Virus record (IMG/VR): IMGVR_UViG_3300044491_001200
Span: 1-63,916 of that record
Origin: a virus
DNA: 63,916 nt
Direction: 5' to 3' (one strand)
A program made the position numbers and the translations under genes. Below, one piece after another: positions 34,779 to 42,428 of the stretch. Below the pieces are notes generated by a model. It made no database searches. It was not told the origin of the DNA and saw only the letters and a program-made list of their open reading frames with translations. Within the stretch, counting starts at the first letter, position 1, and each line of letters opens with the position of its first letter.

Positions 34779-35473
34779 GCCTTAAACCTCATCATTAAAC
34801 TATTCCTAAAGTCTCCTTCAGCAATATTTGTAGGTGCTTGATGCCATGTGCCATCAAAGTTGGGTGCAATAAACATACAGTTTGGTCTAAATGGTAAGGT
34901 TCTAACACATTTAAAATGCTCCTCACAATCCTTTTTAACCATATGCGGTCCACTTGTACCAGGATCTTGTACTGTGTGTTCTGATAGATTGTCGCCTATG
35001 TATTCATATAGTTTGCTACCATATGCTACTTGGCTCATATCTTTAGGCAAATATATTAAACAACTAAGTGTAAAGACTGTGTCTTTAAAAGCATCTGTGT
35101 GTATATCATCTATCAGTAATTCACTAGAGTCTTTCCAAAATCTTGTAGTAGGTAATACTTCCTGTCCTTCAAACGATAAACCAAACTTATTAGCAACTAC
35201 ATGAAAGAACTTGTTTGCCATTTTATTAAAGTATCTAATATCTGCTTGGGACTCATTATCCATATCTAAAGCATACTCTATTCTATTACTAACCTCTAAC
35301 TCTATTGGATCTTGAATCAAGCCTTCAGCAGTATCAAACTCTGTAAACTTTCTATAGTCATTTGTTTTAAGTATCTCAGGTACAAACATATGGGGCCATG
35401 GGTCATTGAGAACTTCGCTGTTCTCAACTTGGTTTATCATATGATTAAATTGATTTGTAATATCCGTAAGCAT
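34775..35473 (-). CDS. 2OG-Fe(II) oxygenase-like protein
   Basis: 232 residues. Iron ligands as HxD in DDIHTDAF (about 119-126) and a distal His in DGTWHQAP (about 208-215), with Arg in FRNSLMMRF (about 222-230) for 2-oxoglutarate. Double-stranded beta-helix strands LSCLIYLP and NCMFIAPN flank them. Last gene of a minus-strand late operon; overlaps the preceding oxygenase by 29 nt. Members hydroxylate proteins, nucleic acids or small molecules; substrate unknown. Confidence 0.8.
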   Translation of the reverse strand: MLTDITNQFNHMINQVENSEVLNDPWPHMFVPEILKTNDYRKFTEFDTAEGLIQDPIELEVSNRIEYALDMDNESQADIRYFNKMANKFFHVVANKFGLSFEGQEVLPTTRFWKDSSELLIDDIHTDAFKDTVFTLSCLIYLPKDMSQVAYGSKLYEYIGDNLSEHTVQDPGTSGPHMVKKDCEEHFKCVRTLPFRPNCMFIAPNFDGTWHQAPTNIAEGDFRNSLMMRFKA

Positions 35474-36236
35474 GTTTTCTTTCCATTTGTGTGTCTAGTA
35501 TAGGACTGCTATGCCAAGCATGTATAGAACGTGGCATAAAATATACCAGTCCGCTTGTAAAAGGTAATTGATCTATGAGGTTGCAGTCTTGTCTTATCAA
35601 ACTCTTATCTAGGTCTGTTTCGTGTTCTTTAGGCTTCCAAAATTGTGTACCATAGTTTCTTAATGAATCGTCAGAGGGTAAGTATAATCCAAATGTTATA
35701 TCAAAGTCTTTGTGATCTATGTGTACATCATTGACACGGAACCTTTCTGTGTCTTTCCATAACCACATGCTAGTTTTGTATTCATGTTCTAAACTAAACT
35801 TGTCTGCTATAGCACAACGTACATACTCATTGTCAAACACTAACTCTAATAGCATTTGATATGCAGGATCAAAGTTCATGTCCTGTTGTAGCCTACCTTG
35901 TACTTCAATATCGTACATGTCCTCTGGCCAATTATCTATTAGGTTATCAAGTAAGTCTGGGTGTATAAAGTTTTTAATTACTAACTTATGATTACTTACT
36001 TTAGCATCTCGTATGCCTTTGAGTGCATATAAAGTGTAAGAATGAAATTGTATTTCACCTATGCTTTCTACCATACCACCTTCAAGCAGTATTGGTAGCC
36101 TTGGATACCAAGGTTCCATATCCATAGGTATATGTGTACAACTATTCATTTGTCCACATATCTTACATTTTATTCTGGGATAGTCTGGATCGTATTCCGT
36201 TGGGTGAAAGGGTATACCGTTACTGTTTCTGGCCAT
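35445..36236 (-). CDS. 2OG-Fe(II) oxygenase-like protein with N-terminal zinc knuckle
   Basis: 263 residues. N-terminal CKICGQMNSCTH (about 23-34) looks like a small zinc site. HxD in NDVHIDHKDF (about 169-178), then FGLYLPSD and GTQFW, a distal His in SIHAWHSSP (about 236-244) and a basic C-terminal ERKHAYGY. All ligands are present. Begins 1 nt after the upstream gene 36237-36545. Confidence 0.82.
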   Translation of the reverse strand: MARNSNGIPFHPTEYDPDYPRIKCKICGQMNSCTHIPMDMEPWYPRLPILLEGGMVESIGEIQFHSYTLYALKGIRDAKVSNHKLVIKNFIHPDLLDNLIDNWPEDMYDIEVQGRLQQDMNFDPAYQMLLELVFDNEYVRCAIADKFSLEHEYKTSMWLWKDTERFRVNDVHIDHKDFDITFGLYLPSDDSLRNYGTQFWKPKEHETDLDKSLIRQDCNLIDQLPFTSGLVYFMPRSIHAWHSSPILDTQMERKHAYGYYKSI

Positions 36237-36545
36237 TTAAATTTCTACTGATGCTTCAAAACTAAATTGCATCTCATCAAATAAATCAAATAATTCTTCT
36301 GCAATTTCATCACCCTCTTCTGGGGTAATCTCTTCGTCTAAAACAATCTCGTAAATATATAAAGCACCTTGATCATCTTCATCTGTATAAGATATCACAT
36401 CGATGCCTACTTTTTCTTTACCATCGTCGTAAGCAATTAGCAGTTTGGTTGCAACTACTTCTTGTACTATATCAAAGTACTCGATTACATCATTGTCCTC
36501 GAGTTCTTCTCTAGTAACTATTCTTACGAAATGCTTTGTAAACAT
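36237..36545 (-). CDS. small acidic protein, unknown
   Basis: 102 residues, strongly acidic in the C-terminal half (EEITPEEGDEIAEELFDLFDE, key acidic run about 73-93). A beta-rich N-terminal half. Second gene of the minus-strand operon 36996-34775. No motif. Confidence 0.7.
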   Translation of the reverse strand: MFTKHFVRIVTREELEDNDVIEYFDIVQEVVATKLLIAYDDGKEKVGIDVISYTDEDDQGALYIYEIVLDEEITPEEGDEIAEELFDLFDEMQFSFEASVEI

Positions 36546-36559
36546 ATTTGATCCATAAT

Positions 36560-36580
36560 GTAAGGGCTCTGGGCCCTTAC
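36560..36580. promoter_or_regulatory. perfect hairpin between minus-strand genes
   Basis: 8-bp stem GTAAGGGC/GCCCTTAC with 5-nt loop. No T-tract on either strand, so it is probably an attenuating or RNA-processing/stabilising hairpin in the operon mRNA rather than a full terminator. Confidence 0.5.
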
Positions 36581-36603
36581 TTTAACTTATACTTATCCGG
36601 TTT

Positions 36604-36996
36604 TTACTGTTTGCCGAATGCTTTTCCGGCTTCTGCAATACCGAAACTACCTAAACAAACTACAACAAATGATGTGTAAATGGTATCGGAAATCTTTAAA
36701 TCCATTCCCCAAAAACCTGTTACCAAGTCTACTGTACCAAATGCTAACATCATTATAAAAGATGCAAAACCAATGATACTTTTCTCATTGATATCGTTCT
36801 CATCTCTAAACAATGCACCAAAAGAAAACTTCTCTTTGGGCTTTGCGGCCGCTGTAGCAATCTGTAATTCTTTAGAAAGTTTTTCCATCTCTCTAATTTT
36901 GTCTTGAGCCTCATCTAGTTTCAAGACCATTTCCGTGTACTTTGCGACGTCAATTTCAACGTTACCTTGACTAATTTTTTTACCTTCTTCGCTCAT
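36604..36996 (-). CDS. coiled-coil membrane protein, holin-like
   Basis: 130 residues. N-terminal coiled coil (about 15-50), a basic loop, then two transmembrane helices (about 73-93 and 103-122) ending in KAFGKQ. The late promoter, size and two-helix topology fit a class II-like holin or a late membrane protein, but no holin family motif is visible. The spanins are encoded 30 kb away, so lysis genes may be dispersed. Confidence 0.68.
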   Translation of the reverse strand: MSEEGKKISQGNVEIDVAKYTEMVLKLDEAQDKIREMEKLSKELQIATAAAKPKEKFSFGALFRDENDINEKSIIGFASFIMMLAFGTVDLVTGFWGMDLKISDTIYTSFVVVCLGSFGIAEAGKAFGKQ

Positions 36997-37031
36997 CGTT
37001 TCTCCTACAAAACTCTGTTACTGTGTATATG

Positions 37032-37039
37032 TATTTATC
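37032..37039 (-). promoter_or_regulatory. late promoter GATAAATA (minus strand)
   Basis: 35 nt upstream of the ATG at 36996; GTAGGAG-type ribosome binding site follows. Drives the minus-strand operon. Confidence 0.7.
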
Positions 37040-37058
37040 ATTATCTTTGCCTAAAAAC

Positions 37059-37086
37059 TTGACATTACAATCTGTTTGTGTATAAG
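37059..37086 (+). promoter_or_regulatory. sigma-70 promoter of the ParB-like gene
   Basis: TTGACA (37059-37064), 16-nt spacer, TATAAG (37081-37086). It leaves an unusually long leader (about 100 nt) before the ATG at 37196, including an ATTAC/GTAAT hairpin near 37115-37132. Confidence 0.7.
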
Positions 37087-37195
37087 TAGTTACTGTAGAC
37101 AAAAATATATTACTCAATGGGTAATGTAGGTTTGGGACTACAAAACTATTAAAAATTATAATCTATAAGGTTATAAGTGTTATATGGAGAAAACA

Positions 37196-38314
37196 ATGAA
37201 GACACAATTAAAAGTCTTGAACTCAGACTCTAAAGAAGTTCAATCCCTAGATAATTTTGCTAAACAATTCCGTTTTTCAAAGTTCACAACTTCAAAAGAT
37301 ATGTATGTAGGCACAATGTCTGCAGATGAATGGATGGTTTTTCCAACTATTCCTATCAATAGAGAAGTAACCCACAGAGTAAACAATGTACGTTGGGTAC
37401 AAGCAATAGACAAACAAACACCTAGTGTTATGAAGATTGCATTAGTATATGTTGATAAAGATATCAATGTTCAAAAGGCTACTAACTTTGCAGAAGTAGA
37501 AGAAGTAGTTGTACAGAAAGGATATTATATCCTAGATGGTAATACAAGAAAACATTATTATATTACATCTCCAGATAAAAAACCTACTTGTGATTTCTTA
37601 ATTGAAATGTATGTTGCTAGGTCTGAAAGAGAATTAGATGAGTTGTATTACAGTTATGATAATCAGGGAGCAGTTGAAACTAATGCTCACAAATTAAGTG
37701 GAGCATTTAGATTGTTTAACTTACAATTTAAAGCACCTAGATTACAAAAAGGTGGTATCATTACAGCACTTAATATTGCTTACCCTGACAAAGATGAAAC
37801 AGATTTATTTAAAAAAGTTGCATACTTTAAAGATGAACTTTTGTTGATGGATAAATTGAATGTATTTGATCCAGCAGTAAAAACTATTACAAACTTTCAG
37901 GCATTTTGGGCAAGTTGTTTGATGATGGCAAAGCAATATGAAGATACAATTTACATGCAACAAGTATCAGATGCTTTAACTAGATTTGGTAGAACTGATA
38001 AAGGTGTAATAGGAAAGCAAGTAACAGAAGGAACTTCAAACGGTTTTGATGGCGTCACTGCTATATGGAACCTTTGTTTAAACTATGCTGGAAATCCAGA
38101 AATACATAAAATTTGGAAACAACCAAATGGAGAAACATTCGAAGGCACATTAAAAAGTACAAAACATGCGAGTGTAGTTCCTCAAATGGATATTATACTA
38201 GACTTCTTGGATAGATATATTAAAGGTAAAAAGCCTATAAAAAATCAACCTGATTGTGAAGGAACATATAAGTTTATTCAAAAGGAATTATTTGAGGCTC
38301 TTTACGATGAGTAA
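37196..38314 (+). CDS. ParB-like domain protein
   Basis: 372 residues from ATG 37196, 7 nt after GGAG; a start four codons earlier would include the ribosome binding site. ILDGNTRKHYY (about 111-121) matches the DGxxR core of ParB/sulfiredoxin-like domains. The rest, with LSGAFRLFNLQFKAPRLQKGG, is helical and not assigned. It might be a nuclease-like or DNA-binding early protein. A terminator follows and the replication genes begin downstream. Confidence 0.72.
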   Translation: MKTQLKVLNSDSKEVQSLDNFAKQFRFSKFTTSKDMYVGTMSADEWMVFPTIPINREVTHRVNNVRWVQAIDKQTPSVMKIALVYVDKDINVQKATNFAEVEEVVVQKGYYILDGNTRKHYYITSPDKKPTCDFLIEMYVARSERELDELYYSYDNQGAVETNAHKLSGAFRLFNLQFKAPRLQKGGIITALNIAYPDKDETDLFKKVAYFKDELLLMDKLNVFDPAVKTITNFQAFWASCLMMAKQYEDTIYMQQVSDALTRFGRTDKGVIGKQVTEGTSNGFDGVTAIWNLCLNYAGNPEIHKIWKQPNGETFEGTLKSTKHASVVPQMDIILDFLDRYIKGKKPIKNQPDCEGTYKFIQKELFEALYDE

Positions 38315-38326
38315 AAAAGAAACAAC

Positions 38327-38350
38327 AAAGCACTCTTAGGAGTGCTTTTT
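38327..38350 (+). terminator. rho-independent terminator
   Basis: Stem AAAGCACTC/GAGTGCTTT with TTAG loop and a T run. The T run abuts the -35 of the next promoter by 1 nt. Confidence 0.92.
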
Positions 38351-38351
38351 A

Positions 38352-38380
38352 TTGACATTGCCTAAATAATCATGTATAAT
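38352..38380 (+). promoter_or_regulatory. sigma-70 promoter of the dsbA-gp43 unit, perfect consensus
   Basis: TTGACA (38352-38357), 17-nt spacer, TATAAT (38375-38380). Directly follows the terminator. Confidence 0.9.
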
Positions 38381-38420
38381 TGCTTACAACGGTTAAATAT
38401 ATACACTTAAGGAATAACAC

Positions 38421-38684
38421 ATGGCATTTAATAAAGTTTTTAACGAAGAAGAAAAAGCAAGGCTAAAGAAATTAGTACAAGAAGGCGATCAAGTATTATA
38501 CGAACTTGATGCACTTAACGAAGGACTCAGAGATACTGTGAAAGCAATCGCAGAAGAAATGGACCTCAAACCTAGCATTTTAATGAAAGCAATTAAGATT
38601 GCTCACAAGGCTAAGTTTACAGACGAAAGAGATAACTTTGACGAACTAGAAACAATTCTAGAAACAGTTGGCAAGACTCTTTAA
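38421..38684 (+). CDS. dsbA: double-stranded DNA-binding protein (T4 DsbA-like)
   Basis: 87 residues, close to the 89 of T4 DsbA. Shows the same pattern: an N-terminal acidic helix, LNEGLRDTVKAIAEEM, LKPSILMKAIKIAHK and an acidic C-terminus (DNFDELETILETV). T4 DsbA binds double-stranded DNA near late promoters. Sits between a perfect early promoter and gp43; AAGGA ribosome binding site. Confidence 0.78.
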   Translation: MAFNKVFNEEEKARLKKLVQEGDQVLYELDALNEGLRDTVKAIAEEMDLKPSILMKAIKIAHKAKFTDERDNFDELETILETVGKTL

Positions 38685-38706
38685 TTTTATAAGTATAATT
38701 GGTATT

Positions 38707-38726
38707 GCGTCAGCCTAAAGTGATGC
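38707..38726 (+). promoter_or_regulatory. hairpin with 8-nt loop before gp43 RBS, candidate autogenous operator
   Basis: Stem GCGTCA/TGATGC (one G-U pair) with 8-nt loop GCCTAAAG, followed immediately by TTGGAG (38727-38732), the gp43 ribosome binding site. T4 gp43 represses its own translation by binding a hairpin with an 8-nt loop at the same place. Confidence 0.6.
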
Positions 38727-38742
38727 TTGGAGATAGATATAC

Positions 38743-41430
38743 ATGAGTTACGTTGATGCGTTTCATGACACAGCAAAGGACAAGATCCTCGTATCTGAAA
38801 GAGTAGATGGTAAGAGACATATTGTTACTCTACAACCTGAATATAATTTTTATTATGCTGACCCACGTGGTAAAGCAAGAAGTGTCTATGGCGATCCTGT
38901 AACTGAAGTACGTTGCAAATCTCTAAAGGACTTTAGAAAGAACGTAGCAATCAATAAGAAAAGCGGAAAGATGTTTGAAACTGACGTCCGTCCTATCAAT
39001 AAAACACTAGAAAAGAATTATCTCAATGCAGAGATACCTAAACTACATACAGCATTCTTTGACATCGAGGTAGACTTTGATCCTGTAAAAGGATTTAGTT
39101 CACCTGAAGATGCCTTTATGCCTATTACTGCAATAGGTGTATACTTAGACTGGATGGATGCTATGGTATGTTTAGCAGTACCACCTAAAACATTAGACTG
39201 GCAACAAGCACAAAGCATTGCAAGTAAGATGCCAGAAGTAATGTTGTTCAAAGACGAAGCAGAAATGCTTAACACATTCCTCACACTAATAGATGATGCA
39301 GACATACTAAGTGGCTGGAACAGTGAAGGTTATGATATACCTTATACTACTAATAGAATTATCAAGATACTAGGTAAAAGCGAAACAAGACGTTTGTGTT
39401 TGTTTGGACAGTTTCCTAAAGAACGTAAGTTTGAAATGTTCGGTAGCGAAAGACAGAGCTATGACCTCATTGGTAGAGTTCACTTAGACTATTTGCAACT
39501 GTATAGAAAATACAACTATGAGGAACGACATAGTTACAGACTAGACTTTATTGGTGAGATGGAACTAGGTGAGAAGAAGGTTGTGTACGAAGGTAGTTTA
39601 GATAGACTATACAATCATGACTTTGAACGTTTCTTAGAATACAACATTCAAGACGTGTTGTTGATTGCTAAGATGGATAAAAAATTACAGTTCATTGACT
39701 TAGCGAATACTATTGCACATGACAATACTGTATTACTTCCAACCACAATGGGTGCTGTAGCAACTACAGAACAAGCAATTATAAACGAAGCACACTTACG
39801 TGGCTTCTGTGTTCCAGACAGAGATAGACGTGAGAAACATAATACACAGGCCGCTGGTGCTTATGTGGCTTTCCCTAAGAAAGGTAAGCATGAATGGATA
39901 GGCAGTATGGACATAAACAGTCTATATCCTAGTGTGTTTAGGGCATTGAATATGGCTCCTGAAACTATTGTTGGACAACTTAGACCAGAGTTCACAGACG
40001 AAGAAATAGAAAACAAACAGAAGTTAGATAAACTATCGTTTGCTGATTCATGGCTTGGTAAGTTTGGTAGCAATGAATATGAAATGGTAATGGCTAAAGA
40101 TGTTGATACCGTTATGAAACTAGATATGGAGGACGGTACTAGTGTAGATGTTACTGGTGCTGATGTATATAATTTAGTATTTCACAGTGGTCAACCTTGG
40201 AATATTAGTGCTAATGGTACTATCTTTAAAACAGACGTACAAGGTATTGTGCCAGGACTATTAGAGAGATGGTATGCAGAAAGACAAGAGTTACAGGCTA
40301 AAAAGAAAAAAGCAACCTCAGATGCTGAGAAGGCTTTCTATGATAAGCGACAGTTAGTTAAAAAGATCAACCTTAACAGTTTGTATGGTGCGATACTTAA
40401 TCCAGGCTGTAGGTTCTTTGACAAACGTATAGGACAGAGTACTACACTAACAGGTCGTGCTATTACAAAACACATGGGGGCAGAAACAAATAGAATGTTT
40501 ACAGGAGAATATGATCATACCGGAGACACTATTGTCTATGGAGATACAGACTCTGTTTACTTTTCCGCTGTTCCGTCATTGCCGAATGATGTTACCCTAG
40601 ATATGCAAAGTGCTATCACATTGTATGATCACATATCAGATACAGTTAGTGATACATTCCCACAGTTTATGAAAGATAGTTTTAATGTTCCACTTAAGAT
40701 TGGTGGTGTTATTAAAGCAGGTAGAGAAGTAGTTGGTAAGAGTGGACTGTTTATTACTAAGAAGAGATATGCTATCAAGTGTTTAGACATAGAAGGATAT
40801 CAACCTGAAGGTGGTAAACTAAAGATTATGGGTATGGACATCAAGCGAAGTGATACTCCTGAATTTGTACAGGACTTCCTTGAAGAGATACTAGACTCTG
40901 CACTAGAAGGCATGCCAGAGAAAGATGTTATACAAATGATAAAAGACTTCAAAGCAGGATTTAAAGAACTAGAACCATGGAAGAAAGGTATGCCTAAAAG
41001 GGTAAACAACTTAACCATGTACACCAAAAAGTATAGAAAGCAAACAAACATGCAGACTAATACAAACATATACAAATTGGAAAAACTAAAAAGCGAAAAA
41101 GAGAACAAAATGATTCCTGGGCATGTTAAGGCAAGTATAGTATGGAATGACCTTAAGTATGTAAACGGTGATCAATACAGTTTAAGCATTATGGATGGTG
41201 CAAAAGTTGTAGTATGCAGACTAAGAAATAATCCTATGGGTTATACAAGTGTTGCATATCCAACAGACGAACTAAAGATTCCACAATGGTTTAAAGAATT
41301 ACCTTTTGATGAAGAAGGTATGGAACAAGCAGTTCTAGATAAGAAGATACAAAACGTGTTAGGCGTACTTGGATGGGACTTGTCTAGAGCAAATGATAGT
41401 GAGGTTATGGATAATTTCTTTGAATTTTAA
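38743..41430 (+). CDS. 43: family B DNA polymerase (T4 gp43-like)
   Basis: 895 residues (T4 898). Exonuclease motif FFDIEVDF (about 100-107), polymerase motif A SMDINSLYPS (about 388-397), motif B KKINLNSLYGA (about 544-554) and motif C YGDTDSVYF (about 600-608). Ends in VMDNFFEF, the C-terminal clamp-binding tail; the DpdA-like protein at 42428 ends in the near-identical VMDTFFEF. Replicative polymerase with proofreading. A candidate translational operator lies before it and the clamp gene follows under its own promoter. Confidence 0.98.
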   Translation: MSYVDAFHDTAKDKILVSERVDGKRHIVTLQPEYNFYYADPRGKARSVYGDPVTEVRCKSLKDFRKNVAINKKSGKMFETDVRPINKTLEKNYLNAEIPKLHTAFFDIEVDFDPVKGFSSPEDAFMPITAIGVYLDWMDAMVCLAVPPKTLDWQQAQSIASKMPEVMLFKDEAEMLNTFLTLIDDADILSGWNSEGYDIPYTTNRIIKILGKSETRRLCLFGQFPKERKFEMFGSERQSYDLIGRVHLDYLQLYRKYNYEERHSYRLDFIGEMELGEKKVVYEGSLDRLYNHDFERFLEYNIQDVLLIAKMDKKLQFIDLANTIAHDNTVLLPTTMGAVATTEQAIINEAHLRGFCVPDRDRREKHNTQAAGAYVAFPKKGKHEWIGSMDINSLYPSVFRALNMAPETIVGQLRPEFTDEEIENKQKLDKLSFADSWLGKFGSNEYEMVMAKDVDTVMKLDMEDGTSVDVTGADVYNLVFHSGQPWNISANGTIFKTDVQGIVPGLLERWYAERQELQAKKKKATSDAEKAFYDKRQLVKKINLNSLYGAILNPGCRFFDKRIGQSTTLTGRAITKHMGAETNRMFTGEYDHTGDTIVYGDTDSVYFSAVPSLPNDVTLDMQSAITLYDHISDTVSDTFPQFMKDSFNVPLKIGGVIKAGREVVGKSGLFITKKRYAIKCLDIEGYQPEGGKLKIMGMDIKRSDTPEFVQDFLEEILDSALEGMPEKDVIQMIKDFKAGFKELEPWKKGMPKRVNNLTMYTKKYRKQTNMQTNTNIYKLEKLKSEKENKMIPGHVKASIVWNDLKYVNGDQYSLSIMDGAKVVVCRLRNNPMGYTSVAYPTDELKIPQWFKELPFDEEGMEQAVLDKKIQNVLGVLGWDLSRANDSEVMDNFFEF

Positions 41431-41454
41431 TCGAAAAAAAACATGAGAATTTAC

Positions 41455-41483
41455 TTGACTTTTCTAAATAAGTGTACTACAAT
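41455..41483 (+). promoter_or_regulatory. sigma-70 promoter of gene 45
   Basis: TTGACT (41455-41460), 17-nt spacer, TACAAT (41478-41483). A short hairpin AGAAT/ATTCT (41488-41500) forms the transcript 5' end, then CGGAG before the ATG. Confidence 0.82.
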
Positions 41484-41512
41484 ATACAGAATAATATTCT
41501 ACGGAGAAATAA

Positions 41513-42268
41513 ATGGCGAACAATTATATTAAAGATTACTTCAAAGATGTACTAAGACATACCCATAGTCTTGGTGTATTTGAAATGGTAAAGATCAAAG
41601 GCACTACTGAACTTACAGAGTTAGAGACTGTTGACGCAGATAAAACTGTAATTCTTAAAGGTGAGAGTGTAAACCCTGTACCCGACTTTGCAGAAGCAAC
41701 TGTTGGACTAAGCAGAATGAGTGTGTTAGATGGATACTTAAAGTTTCCTGGCTTTGACAGTGAAGATGCAACTGTTGAAATACAAACACAAAATAGAAAC
41801 GAAGAGGATGTACCTGTAGAGGTTGCATTCAAAAGCACAGAAGGTACTGATGCTAATTATAGATTCATGTTAGCGGATGTAATCAACCAGCAACTTAAAG
41901 ACATTAAGTTTAAAGGTGCTGAGTTTGATGTAAACATTGTGCCTTCGCAAAAGAATCTAAAAGACTTAGGATACTTTAACAGCATATTAGGAACATTTGA
42001 GGGTAACTTCAGTCCTAAGACAGAAGGCGGAGCATTGTATTTCCACATTGGAGATGGCGGTAGCGACAGAACTAAAGTACTAATCAACAACAATGTTGAT
42101 GGTGAGATTACTAATGACTGGAGTTGGCCTTTAGACATTGTGTTAAAGATTCTTAGACTAGGAGATAACAGTAACTTAGTGATGAGTATCAACAACCAAG
42201 GACTGCTACAAATTAAAGTAGACAGTGGCTTAGGTATTTACACATACTTACTTCCAGCAAGGAGATAG
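41513..42268 (+). CDS. 45: sliding clamp, DNA polymerase processivity factor (T4 gp45-like)
   Basis: 251 residues (T4 228). Two-domain clamp pattern: N-terminal domain with KTVILKGESVNPVPDF, a basic interdomain region, and a C-terminal domain with SWPLDIVLKILRLGDNSNLVMSIN (key residues about 202-225) and a final YTYLLPARR strand. The position after gp43 supports the call. It is loaded by gp44 and in T4 also activates late transcription, relevant here because T4-type late promoters are abundant. Confidence 0.88.
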   Translation: MANNYIKDYFKDVLRHTHSLGVFEMVKIKGTTELTELETVDADKTVILKGESVNPVPDFAEATVGLSRMSVLDGYLKFPGFDSEDATVEIQTQNRNEEDVPVEVAFKSTEGTDANYRFMLADVINQQLKDIKFKGAEFDVNIVPSQKNLKDLGYFNSILGTFEGNFSPKTEGGALYFHIGDGGSDRTKVLINNNVDGEITNDWSWPLDIVLKILRLGDNSNLVMSINNQGLLQIKVDSGLGIYTYLLPARR

Positions 42269-42269
42269 C

Positions 42270-42428
42270 ATGAACGAATTAGCAGAAATTTTATGTAGAA
42301 TGTCGCAAGAGCAATTACACGAGTTCGCCAGAGCATGTATGGACAAAGGCATTGCTATACCATTAGAGTTTGCACTACACACAGAACAGTTAGATGCTGA
42401 CTTTGATTTTATTAAAGAGAGTGCATAA
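42270..42428 (+). CDS. 52-residue protein, unknown
   Basis: Begins 1 nt after gene 45, with AAGGAGATAGC upstream as ribosome binding site, and overlaps the dpdA start by 1 nt. Helical and acidic. No motif. Confidence 0.7.
   Translation: MNELAEILCRMSQEQLHEFARACMDKGIAIPLEFALHTEQLDADFDFIKESA

Noticed and set aside
36560-36580. Hairpin as a terminator
   Set aside because: Strong stem but no T-tract on either strand and it sits inside a same-strand operon.
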